Source of the DNA: Timema cristinae
Taxonomy: Eukaryota > Arthropoda > Insecta > Phasmatodea > Timematidae
NCBI GenBank assembly: GCA_039000515.1
Contig: JBCFYV010000538.1
Location: 1-64,000, forward strand
Length of the DNA stretch: 64,000 nucleotides
Reading direction: 5' to 3'
The position numbers and the translations under genes were made by a program. Below are positions 58,562 through 64,000 of this stretch, one piece after another. The notes below the pieces were generated by a model that made no database searches, was not told the DNA's origin, and saw only the letters and a program-made list of their open reading frames with translations. Each line of letters starts with the position of its first letter. Within the stretch, counting starts at the first letter, position 1.

Positions 58562-59154
58562 TCTTACTTCTTACTAATAATATAAATGCGAAAGTTTGTG
58601 TGTTTGGATGTTTGTTGCTCAATTACGCCAAAACTGCTGAACGGATTCAAATGAAACTTTGTACGTTGGTAGAATATGTCCTGAAATAACATATAGGACT
58701 ATTCCCAACCTTTGATTTTAAATAATAATAAATATATGATTATAATGTGATTGAAATTATGTTATTTAAGAATTTGTGATTTAATATTTTTTAATTAATG
58801 TAAATAGTAATTAGTGTGACGTAGTTTCATACTAATAAATAATAAATACGTGTTTTTTTTTGGCAATATATTTCGAAAAACATATTATTTCATTTATTTA
58901 TTTATATTACTAATTATGAAAGTAAAAATAAAAAATAAAAATTTATAATTGATAACTTAAATAATATATATTTCTTTTATTATAAATTATTTAAAGTTAA
59001 AATTAAAATACGACAAAATTATTTACAGCTAGAACTGAGAAAAACGCATAGATATTTGAAAAAAAAAAGTTTGATTTATGACCAAAACAGTTTAGTTAAA
59101 AATTAAAAGATGTTATCAATTATTGCGGGCGAAGCCGCGACGGGTAAAAGCTAG
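58562..59154 (+). mobile_element. Non-autonomous Helitron
   Basis: It begins TCTTACTTCTTACTAATAAT and AAATGCGAAAGTTTGTGTG, and ends with a GCGGGCGAAGCCGC hairpin (59125-59138), a short spacer and CTAG before T. These are the typical 5'-TC, 3' hairpin and CTRR features of insect Helitrons. It sits between A and T with no target duplication, confirmed by the empty paralogue at about 59575. It has no ORF. Confidence 0.88.
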
Positions 59155-59891
59155 TATAAAATAAAACAATGATGGCATACAAAGATCCGTAGGCCTATTT
59201 AACAAATGTATGATTCTAAACAATGTAATTTGGTAACGGTTGAACTTCTAATATATTTCAAACTTTTGTTCTTTCACAGATTAAAAACATTTAATTGTGA
59301 TCAACTTGTATTAACATGTTGATGAAAGAAAGTTCTTCACCCAACACTCATTGCATTATCTTATTAATGTATGACCAAGGGAAAAAACTGGAGAAAATAT
59401 GTTAACTTATTTACAACTCTTGAACTATAGAGGTTTGAGTTCAAATAGTCACCAATTATTATTTTTTTTTAACTATGCACTTATTTAAATAATACAATAC
59501 ATTTACTGGCTTGGCTCAATATCTGAATTATAAAAATAAATTAATTTAGAATAGAGACGTTATCTTCTACAAAATGAGATAAATTAAAACAATGATGGCA
59601 TTACAAAGAACAGTAGGCCTACTTAACAAATGTATGATTCAAAATAATGTAATTTGGTAACTTTTGAACTTTTGATGAATTTCAAACTTTTTTTCTTTCA
59701 CCGATTACAAACATTTAATTGTGATCAACTTGTATTAACATGTTGATGGACGAAAGTTCTACACCTAACACTCATTGCATTATCTTAGTAATGTATGACC
59801 AATGAAATAAGTGGGAGAAAATATGTTAACCCATACACAACTCTTGAAATATAGTGATATGATATCAAATAATCACCAATTATTCTTTTTT

Positions 59892-60436
59892 GAAGTTATA
59901 CTTCTTTAGGCGCGTTATGAAAAAATGATGAGAGTGAAATTTTAAGATGCGCGCGCATCACTGTAACACAAAAGTAACAGGTTGAAGCTAAACCGCTCAT
60001 TAAGTCTCGAAAAAAAAAGCTACCAACAAAATAGAAATAGAACCTCTGTTTGTCGCGCATGTTGGTACGCTCGTCGCCTCTGATCACTGTTTTCATATAT
60101 ATAATATTTATCCACATGTTTCTAGTTTCTACATTCACAACACGTGTTTTAGTTTCATACAAGTGCGAATTTTATATGTGCTAATAAATTATATTCATTA
60201 GTGATTTAAATTGAATATTTTGATTAATATTATTTACTATTCGTAAATATTAGTAAAAAAAATGGTGCTTATAGACTTTTTCAAGTGCTCCAATATAATT
60301 GAGGTTAACTATCCGTATGTATTATTTATTGATATAAATTAAAATATTATTATTTAACATAATTAATACTAAATATTATTTAATGATGCCAAAGAAGTAT
60401 AACTTCTCACCCGCGTACATAAGTATACACAGCCAT
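59892..60436. mobile_element. TIR element (MITE-like)
   Basis: The left end is GAAGTTATACTTCTTTAGGC. Near the right end is its complement, GCCAAAGAAGTATAACTTC (to about 60393), followed by a further CACCCGCGTACATAAGTATA stretch that is absent from the paralogous site. I have seen similar sequence repeated in insect genomes but cannot name the superfamily. The 88-aa ORF at 59896-60162 (-) reads over the left part and is probably spurious. Confidence 0.65.
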
Positions 60437-60490
60437 TTTTTTTAAATTATGCACTTGTTTTAAATAATTCAATACATTAGCTAGTGTGGC

Positions 60491-61359
60491 CCAAGGGTTT
60501 TGGTGGAAAGATACCCAACTAATTAAACACACATCATTCAGTCGCTAACGCTTCCTCATCGGTTTGTAAGTCGTAATCGCTAATAGCTCTCAATTTCACA
60601 GAAAAAATACCATAAGAATAATTTTTAAATGGTCAGAAGTAATAAGTCTTAGTAGAAAATAATGAAGTTTTAGGTTCAAGCAAATCACGAAGTTTTTGGT
60701 TAAAATTAATATTTTCTCTCGATTTAGTGCAAAGATAAATGTACGTTGCCCAAATCAGAATGTCTCGCTCTTTTAGCTAAAAATGTGAAAATTTACTGAA
60801 AGGTCGTTAGACTATAGAAACGAAATAATATACATGGTTGCAGAAACATAATAGTTAAATAGCAACATTCTAACAAAGAAAGCAAATCCTCATTCCCCAT
60901 ACCTATGTTTAAAACTATATATTTTAATATAAATTTGAAAATTATTGGTTTATAAAATATATTTCATTTAAAATTATTTTATATTAATAGTCCTACATTT
61001 ATTCAATGATAAATAATATCGTAACACCCATAGTTTTGTATATATCAACAAAATTGTTGATATTCGTTTATGTTAACATCCCTTAAAGTCATTTTATCGA
61101 TAAAATAAGTCACGTCATTTGTTTTGTAATATTAAAAAGTGTCTGAATATAAATTTTAATCCAAAACTTTATAGCTGAAATCAAAAAAACCTCTTGTAAA
61201 CTACCCTTAACTTTAGGGATGAATTGATAATTCCAAACACACCTATTTATAACCTGTTAACTACCCTACATACCAGGTCTCAACATTCGGTAAAATGGTC
61301 TCAGCTCTTGGCCAAGACACATACAAGACAGACAGAATCGAAAAATGCCCATTTTTTGT
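60491..61359. other. AT-rich stretch without recognised gene
   Basis: No ORF, RNA gene or repeat shared with the rest of the window was seen. Confidence 0.45.
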
Positions 61360-61372
61360 TTCGAAAGCATAT

Positions 61373-61601
61373 ATTATTATTATTATTATTAGCATCGCGT
61401 CTTACTACTCGTTTGGGTTATACGCACTTACGCTAATGTGTAAGGTAGGGTGATTGTGAGATGAAATGGAGGACCTACAGTTTAACGTGGAATCCGAAAC
61501 ATGGCGGAGGCCTGGCATTCCCCACATTCACAAGATGTCTTGTCAGAGGTGAAGTAAGGGTTTGGAAATCAGATAAATCTGTGCCGTGACCGAGGATTGA
61601 A
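61373..61601 (-). mobile_element. SINE family 2, 5'-truncated, with 13-bp target duplication
   Basis: It is flanked by perfect TTCGAAAGCATAT (61360-61372 and 61602-61614). It starts at the B box (complement of GAGGATTGAA), so the A box is missing. The body, the shared tail with CGTCTTACTACTCG, and (ATT)n are present. The truncation at insertion shows LINE-type target-primed integration. Confidence 0.92.
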
Positions 61602-61614
61602 TTCGAAAGCATAT

Positions 61615-62980
61615 AAAACGAAAAGATTCATCGTAATCTCGAGGTCAAAAAAGTACAATTAAAAAGTTATTTCTTTATGTCTATAAAAATAATTTTAAAA
61701 TTATACAGATCTTATATTTTCTGAAACCTTCGTGACACCGAAGATAGAAAATATTGATCACACCTCCCCTCGGTGACCAATGAGTGAAACGTGTACAAGT
61801 ACAATTAATGATACCGGTTAAATATAGAAGCAAATACACATACTCATTTTACGTTGATTAGAACTTTAGTTATTCTAGATCACCGCATGGCTGTGTTCCC
61901 CAATAATACATTTTGTTTTAAATGACTTGTATCAACCAATACATACAAATAATAGTTGAATTTCCTTGAAAAGCCCATCCAAAGATCTGTATCATAACGT
62001 CTTCTTTTCTCTTTAAATTATCCAGTGCTTTTAAAAAAGAACGGTTCGAGTCAAAAAAACAATTTATTTTGATTTTGTATTCAAAGGGCTAATTTAATAT
62101 ATACAATTTTTAGATTTTTAAAAGAAAAAGTGATCTGATGCTGTAAATTTTTGAGTCTGTTTTACTGACTGGTGAAGGGACACACAACATGAAGTTATAA
62201 ATACCGATACATATAATATGAAAATATTCTTGTACTCACAAACATAGTTTAATTTAAGTTATTTACTGTACTTATGAAAAATAAATAGTTGTACTAAATA
62301 AAATAAAACACAACAATAATATGTATCTAGGAAACCACTTGAAATACATCATGTTTCCTGGCAACAAATACTAATCATAGCTTGATTTAAATAAACAAAA
62401 TAATGTGTTAAATGAAGCTGAGATTTATAAAGAATATATACGAAAATATTACACGTAATACTGTAATATAATATTAAACACGACATTTTGGGAGCCTCAT
62501 ATACGAGTATAAAAGAATAAAAAGACAATAAGTGATATAAACACCCAAGATACTCTGCCATCTATTCAAGGTATTCCTTGTTAAAAATACTTACTATCTG
62601 TAGGAATCTAACACATGGGTACCTATTTATTATATTGATACTTTATAATGAGTCGATAAAGGATATCTGAAACAGTAATCAACGTACTCGTGTTTTAATC
62701 CCTTCAGTTTATGAAGTATTTATTAAAGCGTTAGGTTAACAAATTTGCAACCGTAAATACAACAGGAGCAGTTTTATCCGGTCACTCTTAAATAATATAG
62801 AAAAAAAAAATCAGATTTTTTTAAGAACAAAGAAATTAAATAATTAACTAAGATCATTGACGTACATTTAAAAAACAGGAGTACATGTTTTCATTTTTAA
62901 ATTGGAATCTGGAAAAATTAAGAAAGTTTATAGTTAAAATTTGAAAAAATAAATGAAAGTTTGAAAACTTTTTTATTTTT
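61615..62980. other. AT-rich stretch without recognised gene
   Basis: No gene was recognised. The ORF at 62349-62561 (-) has no domain. Confidence 0.45.
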
Positions 62981-62985
62981 TTATT

Positions 62986-64000
62986 TTACCTTTTCAATGC
63001 CTGCTTTGTGTTTGGGGAGATTTCAGTTAAAGCTTGAATATCCGGCTTTATGTTCGTCAAGTTCAGGCGCAAGTCTCCTTTGAGGCAAATGTCCAACTTA
63101 TTTCTTTGTTTTGTGAAGAGTTGGACAACAGAACTAAATCCTTTTTCAACTAAATCTGTTGACGGGAACGAGATGAGAAGTGGTTCAGTTTTTCCCAACA
63201 ATTGTGGATAAGTGTCCATAAGCTTCACCCAGACTAACTCGTTACCGCTCTGCTTGAAAATGATTTTCGCCTCACAGTCATACTTCAGATCTAGAAACTC
63301 TGTCTGCAAAGAGTTATCAAGCTTATACACAGCTTCAAACGAGAATGGATCTAGAATAAAATCCGGAATCTGTACCTTGGTCAAATCTCGATTCCATGTC
63401 AGTTTATAACTGGTCAAGGTGATCAGTAAAATTTAGGATGTTGTCTTCTGGGAGATCAGGAGTCTCGTTAGCTGACACTGAACTCTTTTTAAGGGTCGGA
63501 AACCGAATTAGCTCTTTATGGCCAATATTTACCTTGTGAATATCAAACTTGGCGATAAATGATGAAATAATTCCTTTGGCCTTGATAAGGTTCATCTTGT
63601 TTCCTAGAAGCCTTATATTGACTTCGTTCATTTTTTCGTAAATATCTTAAGGTACGCAAGTTCCAACTTGCGTTTCTTCATATTCTTACTTAAAACAGGA
63701 TCAGACGTGTCGAGAAGCTCAGTAAACGTGTCAAATAATTCGAAGAAACGGCGCAAACAGTTTCCTTTGGAAAGCCACCTCACGGCCATATGTAAAAGCA
63801 AGCGTTCGAATTCCTCATAATTTTCATGGCAAATTTGTCGGAACAGGCGGTCATTGAGGGAATTGGTTTTGATCTCGTTGACACCAGTAATAACCAGTTG
63901 TAGGGTTTCATGCAGGACACCACTCAATTTTTTCACATTTAAGTGTTGACGATGAATGACACAGTGAATAGTGATGACCTCTGGCACTTCTATCTTAAGG
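62986..64000 (-). pseudogene. ZBED5/SCAND3-like hAT transposase, 3' part
   Basis: The frame enters from beyond the window end. 63987-63628 contains CVIHRQHLNVKKLSG, SLNDRLFRQICHENYEEFER and HMAVRWLSKGNCLRRFFELF, the pattern of ZBED5/SCAND3-type hAT transposase-derived proteins. 63631-63404 carries the middle part. 63417-62986 has VWVKLMDTYPQLLG and FSSVVQLFTKQRNKLDI, the C-terminal hAT dimerisation region. One-base frameshifts near 63630 and 63410 break it. The N-terminal BED finger and first catalytic Asp would lie outside the window. It is likely a dead transposon copy, not a host gene. Confidence 0.8.

Larger units (their letters stand above)
58520..60490. repeat. Diverged tandem duplication, each copy with a different insertion
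   Basis: Copy A (58520-58561 plus 59155-59535) and copy B (59536-59891 plus about 60437-60490) share AAATTAATTTAGAATAGAGA, AAACAATGATGGCAT, AGGCCTA(C/T)TTAACAAATGTA and AACATTTAATTGTGATCAAC. Copy A contains a Helitron and copy B a TIR element. Each is the empty site of the other. Confidence 0.85.

Noticed and set aside
12549..63987. All frameshifts being assembly indel errors
   Set aside because: The Harbinger exons in the same assembly show none over about 2 kb, and several breaks are nonsense substitutions. Errors at homopolymers (12790, 53680) cannot be excluded.

Overview
This is a eukaryotic nuclear window with no bacterial operons, ribosome-binding sites or dense long ORFs. It is AT-rich, with spliced genes, tRNA-derived SINEs, satellites and nested transposons. 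A Jockey-type LINE, a PIF/Harbinger transposon with an intron-split HARBI1-like transposase and Myb-like partner, a Mutator-YqaJ gene and a short Helitron together suggest an arthropod, most likely an insect. The order cannot be told from sequence alone. No ordinary host protein gene was recognised; the only plausible host gene is one 5S rRNA.

Layout. 1-5.6 kb: SINE copies and an RTE-like LINE relic. 5.65-50.0 kb: one Harbinger element, bounded by 23-bp imperfect terminal inverted repeats, swollen to about 44 kb. Its Myb-like gene (+ strand, eight exons, 5981-31149) and its transposase gene (- strand, five exons, 48655-31579) are convergent and can be followed exon by exon with matching splice phases. 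Each carries one nonsense codon and no frameshift that I can see. The 20.9-kb second intron of the Myb gene holds SINE relics, a 37-bp and a 44-bp satellite array, a hAT-like relic, a frameshifted Mutator-YqaJ gene and a 3.07-kb unit present in three near-identical tandem copies. Intron 1 of the transposase holds a 12.5-kb Polinton/Maverick (35237-47771) with about 495-bp terminal repeats starting AGT and a perfect 6-bp target duplication CACATC.

The Polinton encodes a broken protein-primed family B DNA polymerase, a small spliced protein just upstream of it, and two small unknown proteins. I see no integrase, packaging ATPase, protease or capsid gene. About 3.7 kb of its interior is AT-rich repeats, a 60-bp satellite and five tandem tRNA-like SINE heads.

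50.0-64.0 kb: a single well-folded 5S rRNA gene; a Jockey-like LINE (ORF1 intact, ORF2 with about four frameshifts) between two inverted repeat arms; a tandem duplication in which one copy carries a Helitron and the other a TIR element, each serving as the empty site of the other; a 5'-truncated SINE with a perfect target duplication; and the 3' part of a ZBED5/SCAND3-like hAT transposase running off the end.

The best candidates for something not previously described are the small capsid-less Polinton with SINE sequence inside its terminal repeats, the unusually well preserved exons of the Harbinger pair that hosts everything else, and a hairpin array in the Jockey 5' leader.
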